A stretch of 64,000 nucleotides of DNA from Martensiomyces pterosporus (taxonomy: Eukaryota > Kickxellomycota > Kickxellomycetes > Kickxellales > Kickxellaceae): NCBI GenBank assembly GCA_025201845.1, contig MU603932.1, positions 65,006 through 129,005 of the forward strand. The letters are read 5' to 3'. Positions 50,579 through 59,744 of the stretch are shown piece after piece (the first letter of the stretch is position 1; the number at the start of each line of letters is the position of its first letter). The notes under the pieces were generated by a model. It had not been told where the DNA came from, did not search any database, and was given only the letters and a program-made list of their open reading frames with translations. Made by a program: the position numbers and the translations under genes.

Positions 50579-51322
50579 CTAAGAATAACAGCAGCAGCAG
50601 CGCAAATTGGAGAGCCCATGCACAATTAGCATACCAGCCTTGGAGATAGAGCGCACGCAACAGAAACACAGGAAACAAACAGTCCGCATATATCCAGAGG
50701 CGAAAGGCGCGCAGTCCAACAGAGCAGCAGCCACGCTCGAATCCAGCGCATAGCAAGTAAATGGCAGTGTGGAGGGTCGCTTTGCCGAGTCCATGCGATT
50801 GGCGGCCGCACAGCCGCTCACATTTCGCGGCAGCAAAAGGCACGTCGTGTTCCAATTTGCCCACTCGCGGCTAGAATCCACCACGCTTCTCGTAAACGGC
50901 GCCCCAAGAGCTTATGTGAGGCAAAAAGGAGAGCAGAGCGCTTTAAATACTGCGGTTTCCGGTGGCCCTCTAGCTCGCAGCCATTCAGCAAAATAAGCCA
51001 AGCTGGACGCGCCACCAAGCAGGGAAATTCACGCCAATTCGAAATGGGTAAATTTCGAATCCCCAGCCCCCTGCTCAAAATAGGCTTTCACCGCCCGATA
51101 GCAACGACGAATCCATCCATGCAACAACGGCGCATCCACCACTGCCACTGCCACTGCCACTGCCTAATAGATTCGAGCAATCCCCTGTCTCTGTTGGATG
51201 CGGATTTTCGCTACTACCGCCACTGTGTCTCTCGCCCTGCTATATGGATGCGGCTCCGTCTGCCGTCTGTATCCTTCTACGCACCATTTTCGAAATATTT
51301 GTCAACGCAATTAAGCAAAAAG
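50579..51322. other. Upstream region of RPS24 (minus), no resolved gene
   Basis: This holds the first RPS24 intron, its unresolved first exon and a TATA-like TATTTAAA (minus, 50949-50942). ATG codons on the minus strand occur at 50823, 50793, 50751, 50689, 50633 and 50619. A short direct repeat of CCACTG (about 51138-51163) is present. Confidence 0.4.
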
Positions 51323-51658
51323 ATGGATCCTGCTGTCTATCGCGCCCCCACCGCTCAAGTTCCCCCCACCGCACCAGCCTTGCCTGCCTGTCTGGTGCAT
51401 GGAGGGCTAGCGCTTGGCTGTGATCCACAGTCGCATTTTCCTGTATTGAGATCAAATCAAATCAGCTGGATTACCATGTGTCTGAACGATGACGCTATTA
51501 CATGGATATTTTGTGTATACGACGCGACTGTCGAGCAGGCAGCGCAAATGTCTGCTACATACGGCTCAGTACGTACCACCGTAGAGCCCTGGGCATTGGT
51601 GTGCACCCCCTGTGGCACGACGTGCCCGGACCTGACCGTCAGCCCTGCTTTAGTTTGA
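51323..51658 (+). CDS. Uncertain ORF of 111 residues
   Basis: An ATG after an AAGCAAAAAG context opens a 111-residue frame starting MDPAVYRAPTAQVPPTAPAL. It lies between RPS24 (minus) and DML1 (plus). The first 40 residues are Ala/Pro-rich. The rest has a stretch ITWIFCVYDATVEQAAQMSA and a Cys-rich end. I do not recognise it. It could be one exon of a spliced gene, since a GTACGT donor-like site lies at about 51570, or chance. Confidence 0.22.
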   Translation: MDPAVYRAPTAQVPPTAPALPACLVHGGLALGCDPQSHFPVLRSNQISWITMCLNDDAITWIFCVYDATVEQAAQMSATYGSVRTTVEPWALVCTPCGTTCPDLTVSPALV

Positions 51659-51852
51659 TGAAGTGGCAACGCCTTTGCTGTGCAAGACCTGTGTCAGGTG
51701 ATGTGGCATAACTACCCTTCATCGCCTCCTGCTGGCTTGTGCGCAAGTGTACATACCCCCGGCTCTCAAGACGATCAAGCTCGTAGCTTCTTCCTATAAC
51801 CGCTGTTTATCGATCTATACTTTATTCCTCAAGCGAGCAAATCTTGTTTGCC

Positions 51853-53819
51853 ATGCACGAGGTAATAACACTTCAGTTTGGCGAGAATGCCAACTACCTG
51901 GGGACGCACTTTTGGAACATCCAGCAGGCCAACCTATCGGAAAGCGAAGAAGTGGCAGTAAGTGTTCTCTACCGCGAAGGACCAAGCGATCGAGGCAAAC
52001 AGCAACATACACCGCGCCTTCTTTTATTCGATAACGTCGGCAATTTTGGGTCACTAGGCCACGAAGAGTCAGCATCAGGCGGAGATGAGGCGGATCAAGC
52101 GGACGCTCTATGGAGTGGCCAAAGCGAGGTGTACCGCCAGCCACTGTACCCCAAGAGCGAGTTTATCAAGCATAGCGACACAGCTGGCGCTGAGTCTCAG
52201 GGTATGGATGTAGATGGCGCATCTACGACCGAGCTGCGAGAGAGAGACATCAGGTTTTGGTCGGATTTCAGTGAGATGCGGTACCACTCAAAAAGCTTAC
52301 ATGCGGTATCTGGAGTGGAGCATGGGAATAGCCTCGGCGAGATGAACACGTTCCACGAAGGCGTCAATGTGTTCGAGGGCGAAAACTCCAAGGAGGATGT
52401 AATTGAGGGTGATTTTAGACATTTTGCCGAGGAGTGCGACCATATCCAGGGATTCCAGGTGCTAGCCGACGCCTATGGTGGGTTTGCTGGGTACAGCATG
52501 GCATTCATCTCGCAAATTCGGGACGAATACCCCAAGTCCAGCATTTTGCTGTACAGCATTGGCAACACCAAAGCGGAGGCAAGTTCACAAGAAGGTATAA
52601 TTTTGGGCCCATTCAAAGGCACACTGGCCAAAGCGCTTGCTAATGTATGCTGATTTCTTTGGCAGCGCCTGCCTTGTAGGCCATGGATGACGCGCGCGGA
52701 ATGGATGCATCGATCAACTTTGCAGCAAACGTGGATAACGTCTCGATGTTTGTGCCTATGTCGGTTCCCTCTGAAATCGCAAAGCTATACCCAAACGTTG
52801 AGCTTAAGGCAAGTCAAAACACGTCTTCATTTCTGCATGGGCGGGTCGCAAGCCTTCGCGTGGTGCTTTTCTAATGTGGCCATGTGGGTGCTTTGAGTGT
52901 AGGAAAACAACTTTTACCAGGCAAGCGCGTTCATGGCAATGAATATTGACCTATGGAGCTACAGTCTACTGTATGTATCCGGAATGGGTGAAGTAATGCA
53001 GCTGTTACTGCAAAACTGAATGGGAGCAGCACCTTTGTTCATCCAGCTTGTTTGCTAATTCGGTTTAGTGTATTTGCTTGTCACGTAGGACGCGCAGACG
53101 CACGCTGAACGAACTTGTGAGCCAAGTTACGCAGCAAGAGTACTACAAGCTGGCAGAAAGTCTTTTAGCGCCTGGGCTACGGGTCAGCAGCAGTGGCAGC
53201 TTTGGCGAGCTATCGGGCGTTCTAGAGCGTGACTTGGTTTCCAGCTCAGCAGTATCAATTTGCGATGCAGGATCGATCGCTGGACAGTTTGTCGCTGACC
53301 GCGGGACCAGCCTCAGCGACCTGGTCTCGGCAAGGAGCTCGCCAGTAGCCTATGCCAAATTTGATAGCCCGGTGAGGCTGCCGAGATCATTCCCAAAGAT
53401 CTTCCGCGGTATCGACAGCAAAGGCTTCAAAACAAAGCTACTTGACGGGCAGGCGGTGGTGGCGCACGGGCTGCAGAGTAAGCATCCAAATAAGAAGAGC
53501 GCAGCAAGGCGCTGCCGATTGTTTAGCGTGTGCGCTGCTGTTTTTGTGCAGGCCTTGCCCATGTTGTGCAGCGTGCTTATTGCCGTTTTTGCTCCATTCT
53601 GTTTGTTTGGTTTGGTCTGTTTGTGTGTTTTTAGGACCGCAGAGCGTCTGTGCGGGTGGGCTGCTCTGCACAACTTCGGCATCAGAGAGCTACTTGCAGA
53701 AGCTTCATGGATTTGTTCGGTCCGAGAGATCCAGGCACTTCAAGGACTATGAACGTGAGTTGATTCGCGAGTACAAGCAGACTCTTGATTCGGCAATCGA
53801 CAGGTACACTGGAATCTGA
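51853..53819 (+). CDS. DML1: Misato/Dml1, mitochondrial distribution protein (tubulin-like)
   Basis: Five exons: 51853-52578, 52680-52808, 52903-52970, 53089-53477 and 53635-53819. Phases agree and give 498 residues. Introns 1 (52579-52679) and 2 (52809-52902) both use GCAAGT donors. Introns 3 (GTATGT) and 4 (GTAAGC) are standard. The N-terminus MHEVITLQFGENANYLGTHFWN is the misato signature (segment II of the misato/tubulin domain). DIRFWSDFSEMRYHSKSLH follows, and QVLADAYGGFAGYS is the tubulin-like glycine loop. The C-terminal exon has the conserved YLQKLHGF region. Dml1 is essential in yeast and affects mitochondrial DNA inheritance; its animal relative acts in mitochondrial fusion and chaperonin work. 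The length fits yeast Dml1 (475). The two GC-AG introns are unusual. Confidence 0.9.
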
Positions 53820-55102
53820 AACTGGGCCTTTTGCTTCTGGGCCATGCTCCTTTCGATCTGAAAAAAAACACACTTCCTTGCTTGTGGTTCTTCATTCCAC
53901 ATTCCTCATTCCTTTTTGCCAGTCAAACGTGTCGTGTTGATTCGACTTGCAACGTCAATGGATAAATGAAAATGGAAATAGAAAGCAGTGCAGATCGGTT
54001 TTTTTTTTTTTGAAACGGAAGTGGCGATGAAACACTGCGATAGAATCGCGATTGCGATCAGCCAAAAGGCGCTGCTGCGAGGCGAGGCAGTGGAGGCCTG
54101 CGAGGGTCAAACTTCTGGCTCTGCACTGCCTCTGGAACTGGGGGATAGTGCTTGGAGGCAGGTTTTATTTTGTGGCCAAAGGTACTCGGCATTGATGCTA
54201 CGTGGTCTAAACCGCCTGCAGCTTTGCTGGCAAGCGTCGTCATTCGGGATGGGGAATCTCTGGTGGAGACGTTGAAATGCACAGCCGGCGTTGTTCCCTC
54301 GTGTCGCAGAAGTGTAAGGCGCCGTGTAACTGGGCGCGTCACAGCCGCAAGGCCAGATTTTCAGCTCCCCTCTTCCCCCATCTTCTCTCGTCAGCTGCCC
54401 TCCCTGTTGTCTTTCTCTCATCAACACCGTCCTTCTGCAGTCAAGCCACCTCGACGAAGAAAAACAGACCTTGGTTGCCTCTCGGCTCCTTTGCTTCTCT
54501 GTTCTTCTGCACTCTTCCTTATTCACTCGCAGTGCTGCCCTTTTACCGCCTGCGCGTCTACACTAGGCTACGCTGTGGTCGTGCTAATATTGCGTTCGCT
54601 GCTTTTTATTTTGTTACTGAGCCAACAGCCTGGGGCTCTCCCTACAGGACCTCTTTTCCAGCACGGTATACCGGCTCTATATTCATCGCTTGTTTGTCTG
54701 CGTCCAAGGCGGGGCTGGCTGCAGCCTTCTCTACTTCTGCTGTTCTCGTTCGCTGTATGTAGCAAAGCCTGCTCTCCACCCACGCCCAGCTTTTTGCTCT
54801 TTGCAGCTCATTACTCACCTTTTGTTCCTCATACACAGACACGAACACGCTAGCCGGAAACCACATAAAGCACCCCCCAATACACGCAACGGGAGGACAA
54901 GAGGCACAATATCACATCCCCTGAATACACTATTTGCCACCTTATTTCTCTTGTTAACAAAAGGACGATCATTATTGGGCGCTTTTGTCGGTTACATCCC
55001 TGCTTCCTGCCCATCCGTTCTGGAACACACAGAAAGAGGGGTAGTACACTGTGCACTGCATTTCGCTTTTCTCTTCCCACACACATCACCTCACATCCCT
55101 GT
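53820..55102. other. Intergenic with long CT-rich leader of the LST2-like gene
   Basis: 1.3 kb. A run of T lies at 54000-54012. From about 54360 to 55090 the plus strand is CT-rich, suggesting a long 5' leader for the next gene. Frames inside are chance Leu/Ser/Phe-rich ORFs. No gene was seen. Confidence 0.4.
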
Positions 55103-58100
55103 ATGGTGGCCACATCGACAGCGACGGGGACAGCAACAGCAGCAGCAGCAGCAGCAACGTCGGCGGCAGCAGGCAGCGACCGTGTGCTTCCCACCAGCCT
55201 GATCCGCTGCAGACAGTGGTTGCTGCCGCACCGGAGTAGTGGCAGCCACGCTCGAGGGTGTCCAGACAGATACGACGACAACATGGGGCTTGCATCGCCA
55301 CCAAGGACTAGCAGCATCTCGGATGGAGAATTAACTAATACCGAGGCACCTTCAGCTGCGTATCAGCCGACACAAATGCCGCTTCTGCAGTGGATGAGCA
55401 GCAGAGGCCAGCGAGCTTCTGGAAGCATGTTTGGCTCTCGCAGTGGCGGTGGTGCGCCGTCTGCTGCTCGCTGGCCTGGGCGTATCACCAGCGCCATAAG
55501 GAATGGCCGATCGCTGTCGAGAACTCGAATGGGCGCCTCTCAGCCCAGCACACCGGTAACACCAACAGCAGCTGACCGTGTGCAGAACAGGGACACGGAT
55601 GAACGGCAAGTGCAGCCAGCACAAAGGGAGAGTGCCAGTACCAGCGTGGTAGCTAGCTCGTCAAGAGCAAATGTGCCAAGGGCTGCAGACAATGAAACCC
55701 CGGCTGGACGACCCTGGCCACGCACAGCAATATCTGCACGGAGCGAAGCTGGCAGCAGCACAGATGGCAGCAGTGAGAGCTGTTCCCACGTGAGTGACAC
55801 ACGCGGCTCGGCTGACAGCGATCAGCTGAGAACCAGGGCGAGGTCCTCGGCCACTACCTCGGTGGGCATAGAGACTATTTCCGAAGCAGATGAGATTGAT
55901 GGGGACTCGGAATCTCTATGTGTTGTTGAGCCCGACAACCTCGAGGAGATGCACCACCAGCCCCCACCCTCCCTGCTGCCAATATCGCCCATGTCAATGT
56001 CTACGGTCGATGTCCATACAGCCGAGCACGCTGATAGTAGCGATGGTGCCGCTTATCGCGCATGGCAGTGCTCCTGCTGCTTGGAGGACCTTCGGGCTGC
56101 CAACGCTGAGGCCATTTCGTCGGATGTCTTTACTTCGGCTTACACGCGGCACATGGTGAACCGCCAGGCAGCTATGGACTCAGTTGCTGCAGCTGCGCAC
56201 ACCAGTGAAGCGGGAGTCACACTTGCACAGCAGCCGGGCACCGTGGAATCGCGGGCTAGACACACTATTCCCAGCAGGCCGCAATTGGACGTGGTGGCAG
56301 CAGCAAATCCAAGGGCATTCCATACCGTAAGCTCACTATACGGGGCCGATGAGCACACCGCGTATGATGGCAGATACGGTGCTGCAGGTGGGTCCTATGC
56401 CGGCGATGTGAGCGAGTACTTGAACTACGGGCAGTCGTTTATCGAGAGCGGCCACGGCATCGAAAGCGAGTATGGCGATGGCATGAGCACGCTGGATCAC
56501 TCACGCTTAGACCCCGATGTGAGCATGCACGCAGCCAGCCACAACGCGCTGGGAGAGGCTGGCATGGCGCCGGAGAGCAGCATGTCGACGACACCCAACC
56601 CAGCAATGCCCAATGCATCAGCCATTGCCCACATATTTGCTATCGGCCAGCCCTCACGACCCAAGGGCCACTCTGGAATTTCGAAAGCGCGCAGGCTGTC
56701 AAAACGTCTGCTGAGGATGATCCCACAGTCGCTGCGAGCAGGCAGCACACACACACGCCCACTGACCGAAGCCGACCGTGTGTGCTCCGACGCACTCCTG
56801 TCTACATTTGCCACCGAATCGTCTCTATCCAATGCCATCCGGCTGCTTGAGCGAACGCGCAGCACACGGTCGTCCTCGTTCCGCATGCGTGCTGACCGCG
56901 TCCACTCTTCACAGAGCCAGCTTCTGTGTTGTATATATGAGCTGTTTGCCCAGCTAGTGCCTGAAGAAGAGCAGCGGTCGCGTCACTATAGGTTCTACTT
57001 GCCCGAAGACGACCAGACGGAGCTTGACCGCGGGTTCAGCGAAAGCGTGCTGTTTGCCGCACAGGCGCTGGCTAGGGGATTCCAGATCCGCGGCACCGAG
57101 CTGTACACGCAATCGCTGCGCGAGCCTGCTTGGCTACTGTGTTCGGCGTGGGCAGCTGTAAGGTATGTGATCTTTGCTCGTGGCAGCTCGCTCTGGTGTA
57201 TCTGGGACCACGGGCTCATGCACCAAGCCGAGCATGCACCATCGCCGTCGTCATCATCTGTTTTGTCGCCGCAGGATGAGCTTGGTGCCCTTCGTGGCGT
57301 GCTGGCGGATTTTGATGAGGCATGGGTGCGGTTTGAGCGCGATCTGTGTTTTGCCTACTTTGGGCTGAGCAACGCCCAGCTGGCGGGTGCCATGGACCCC
57401 AACGAGGCCGACGGACAGGTGGCGCAGGAAGAGGAGTTCTCGCTTCTCGTGGTGCTTCTCTCTGAAACTCTCCAGCGCAGCATTGCGCAGGACCTGGTGA
57501 CCGAGGAGCAGATGGAGGCGATGGAGCCGCAGCTTATTCTGGCATTGCCACGGCTGGCCATCCTGCATGCAATTGCGCGCGGTGGAGTTGACGGCCTGCG
57601 CTTTGTCGAATCCGAAGATGCCCCTGTGTTCTGGTGGTTCCGCGAGTACACCCAGGTGTGTAGGAAAACCAGCGATGCGGTTTCACAGTGGGCTGCCGAG
57701 CAGTATGAGGTGCTGCAGAAGATGCTTGCTGCAGAAGAGGCCGATGTTGTTTGGACGACGTGTGAAAACAGTCTGTATGTGTCGCTGGCTAGTGCACGGG
57801 GGGTGCCCATGTGCTTGGCAGGTAGCACCAAGCGTGCTGATGTGCCCACTGGCGCGGCACAGGCCACTGTTGATGCGTTGTCGGTTGCGGATATTCCGAG
57901 GTCGATCGATATTGCATCAATTGACCTTGCATCATCTGTTTGCGGAGTTTCCAGCGACTACAGTGGGCCTGGTGCTGCCGAGCATCTATCAACACAGCTT
58001 TCGGCTGTCCACGACGACCACGGCTCTTCGACGCTCAGCCCGCTGGGCTCCACACAGTGCTTGTCGGTTGACAAGATAGCCGGGTCGACGCCGCACTCAC

Positions 58101-58393
58101 CAGTCCAGTCTCCTCGCACCCATCCATCGCCTGTGATGGCGGTATCGGCGGCAGTGTCCTCGATGTCTTTGAGCGACACACCGCGCTCGGTTTCGCGGCT
58201 GGCAGCAGACGCTAATGGACCTGCGGTGAGGAACTACGAGTTGGCTGTGTGCAAGGAAGCAACCAAGCAGGTGTATGTTGACATATGCACGGTAGCCGAT
58301 TCGCTTCACAGCGGTCCGTTTGCAAGGCCGTTCAGGGTTGCCCTAGAGCTCGTGTTCCGCATGAACATGGGTGCAGGCAGCAGCGGTAGCTGA
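55103..58393 (+). CDS. LST2-like protein (lateral signaling target protein 2 homologue, no FYVE)
   Basis: A single frame of 1096 residues. The first 580 are Ser/Ala-rich and disordered, so the start is uncertain: 55103 is the first ATG, and 55283 is another possibility. A conserved helical domain covers about 560-900. Three blocks match the N-terminal domain of animal Lst2/ZFYVE28: FYLPEDDQTELDRGFSES (about 630), EEEFSLLVVLLSETLQRSIA (about 776) and EPQLILALPRLAILHAIA (about 808). Animal Lst2 restrains EGF-receptor signalling at endosomes through a C-terminal FYVE finger. No FYVE finger (paired CxxC) is present here, and the C-terminus is Ser-rich instead. The fungal function is unknown; a membrane-trafficking or TOR-linked role is only an inference. 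Confidence 0.72.
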   Translation: MVATSTATGTATAAAAAATSAAAGSDRVLPTSLIRCRQWLLPHRSSGSHARGCPDRYDDNMGLASPPRTSSISDGELTNTEAPSAAYQPTQMPLLQWMSSRGQRASGSMFGSRSGGGAPSAARWPGRITSAIRNGRSLSRTRMGASQPSTPVTPTAADRVQNRDTDERQVQPAQRESASTSVVASSSRANVPRAADNETPAGRPWPRTAISARSEAGSSTDGSSESCSHVSDTRGSADSDQLRTRARSSATTSVGIETISEADEIDGDSESLCVVEPDNLEEMHHQPPPSLLPISPMSMSTVDVHTAEHADSSDGAAYRAWQCSCCLEDLRAANAEAISSDVFTSAYTRHMVNRQAAMDSVAAAAHTSEAGVTLAQQPGTVESRARHTIPSRPQLDVVAAANPRAFHTVSSLYGADEHTAYDGRYGAAGGSYAGDVSEYLNYGQSFIESGHGIESEYGDGMSTLDHSRLDPDVSMHAASHNALGEAGMAPESSMSTTPNPAMPNASAIAHIFAIGQPSRPKGHSGISKARRLSKRLLRMIPQSLRAGSTHTRPLTEADRVCSDALLSTFATESSLSNAIRLLERTRSTRSSSFRMRADRVHSSQSQLLCCIYELFAQLVPEEEQRSRHYRFYLPEDDQTELDRGFSESVLFAAQALARGFQIRGTELYTQSLREPAWLLCSAWAAVRYVIFARGSSLWCIWDHGLMHQAEHAPSPSSSSVLSPQDELGALRGVLADFDEAWVRFERDLCFAYFGLSNAQLAGAMDPNEADGQVAQEEEFSLLVVLLSETLQRSIAQDLVTEEQMEAMEPQLILALPRLAILHAIARGGVDGLRFVESEDAPVFWWFREYTQVCRKTSDAVSQWAAEQYEVLQKMLAAEEADVVWTTCENSLYVSLASARGVPMCLAGSTKRADVPTGAAQATVDALSVADIPRSIDIASIDLASSVCGVSSDYSGPGAAEHLSTQLSAVHDDHGSSTLSPLGSTQCLSVDKIAGSTPHSPVQSPRTHPSPVMAVSAAVSSMSLSDTPRSVSRLAADANGPAVRNYELAVCKEATKQVYVDICTVADSLHSGPFARPFRVALELVFRMNMGAGSSGS

Positions 58394-58565
58394 AGGCAGC
58401 ACTACCGCTGTGCTCGTCCAAATGCTCCACTCTACAAACATTTGTTATCTCCATGTGGCTAATACAATCCATAGCAAGGCACGGGGTGGACATACGTGAA
58501 GACAGTGTCATCGAGCGTTTTATTGCGCAACAGACGTTGGAAAGCTACCAAAGGTTTCGCTGTTC

Positions 58566-59252
58566 TTAGTTGCTCTTCTTGACGGTGGTCGCCCGCTGAG
58601 CGATAAGCATTCCGCGGTAAATTTTGTTTGTTGCGTCGATGCACAGGTAGGTAGGGATGATGATCCAGGGCAGGTTCATGAGGACGAAGTACCCGTAGAA
58701 ATACTTCGGCGCCGGGTTGCTGTAGCGGAAGCCCTCTATGCAGTTGGTGCCCATATACAGCACGTTGCCGTACAGCTGGGCCAGCGAAGTGACCAGCTGA
58801 GCAGCGTACCTGATAGGCGAGTCCGCCAGGATTCCATAGGCTGTAACAATGGCAAGGGGGCCATCAAACACGGCGGTGATTCCCTCCATGATGACGGTGA
58901 ATGGGTCGCTGGTGAGGTAGCGGGAGTCCGAGTGGGAGTACTCGCGCCAGAGATCGGCCATGACGGTCTGCATACCGGCCAGGCTCTTGTTGTTGAACAC
59001 GAAGTAGCCCTCCAGGACGATGTGGATGCCTGCGCAGACAAGCATCCAAGCTACAACGAACTTGTCCTTGCACGACAGGGGCGTGCGGGCACGGCCAACC
59101 AGGATGCCGCTGATCACTATGAGGACGGCAACAGAGCCACCGACGGTGGCTAGCGCCTCGGCCATGTTGAGCTGTGAGGGGACGTAGTGCGGGATGGGAT
59201 GGTCCCTGGGGAAGTACGGGTGGGTGACTGGAGCGGTGGTGTTGGCAGACAT
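58566..59252 (-). CDS. Sterol Delta8-Delta7 isomerase, EBP (emopamil-binding) type
   Basis: The protein has 228 residues, as in human EBP (230). It begins like EBP (HPYFPRDHPIPHYVPSQ) and has four to five membrane segments. The catalytic pair is present in GIHIVLEGYFV (H77, E81) together with IMEGITAVFDGPLAI (E123). WREYSHSDSRYLTSDPFTVI and YGNVLYMGT are close matches to the EBP family. EBP moves the sterol double bond from C8 to C7 in the ER membrane. Most fungi do this step with the unrelated Erg2, so an EBP enzyme here is notable. The gene is convergent with the LST2-like gene and diverges from GCP2 (492 bp). A basic C-terminal KKSN may help ER retention. Confidence 0.92.
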   Translation of the reverse strand: MSANTTAPVTHPYFPRDHPIPHYVPSQLNMAEALATVGGSVAVLIVISGILVGRARTPLSCKDKFVVAWMLVCAGIHIVLEGYFVFNNKSLAGMQTVMADLWREYSHSDSRYLTSDPFTVIMEGITAVFDGPLAIVTAYGILADSPIRYAAQLVTSLAQLYGNVLYMGTNCIEGFRYSNPAPKYFYGYFVLMNLPWIIIPTYLCIDATNKIYRGMLIAQRATTVKKSN

Positions 59253-59744
59253 TGTTCAGTTGTCTTTGCTCTCGAAAGTAAGCTGTTGCGTAGAGATTGC
59301 AGTGGATATCCGAATAAGCAAAAAGCAATGTTTAGAGTAAAGAAAGCAGAGCAAGAAGCAAAGCGAAGACGGGAGAGGGCTGGGAGCAGTACTGGGCTTG
59401 TGTGGAGGCGAGGGTGCGGTTCCCTGAAACGCGGCCAGCGAAAAAATCCGTGAGCTGGGAGGCAGCAGCCACTGCTTTTTTTGTGTCCTTAATTGGCTGG
59501 AGCCGTGTACGCTTTGTGGGCGGTTCTATGCGGCGAGCCGGTCGCTTGTTTACGTTAAACTGGACGACTTTCCAGCCAGGCTTTGGCCATGCAAGCACGC
59601 GCGCTTTCTTTTTGACTCTGCATTGCGCTGTCACCCGCCACACCCCTCCATAGCACCTATTTATTCCAGCAGAGCCTAAAGCACACGCTGCCGCCGTTCT
59701 CTTTCCCAAATTGCGCGCATAAATACACAGCAGCAGCGATACTA
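59253..59744. promoter_or_regulatory. Divergent promoter region EBP / GCP2
   Basis: 492 bp between start codons. On the GCP2 side CATAAATAC lies at about 59719-59727, shortly before the ATG. No other gene was seen. Confidence 0.4.

Noticed and set aside
50731..50755. Another TCGAATCC B-box-like word
   Set aside because: The flanks cannot form a T stem, and no anticodon arm lies upstream.
51045..51075. tRNA-like B box (TTCGAATCCC)
   Set aside because: There is no matching A box or acceptor stem pairing around it. It is probably chance.
54152..54853. 233-codon open frame upstream of the LST2-like gene
   Set aside because: It lies in a CT-rich leader and encodes Leu/Ser/Phe-rich chance sequence with no motif.
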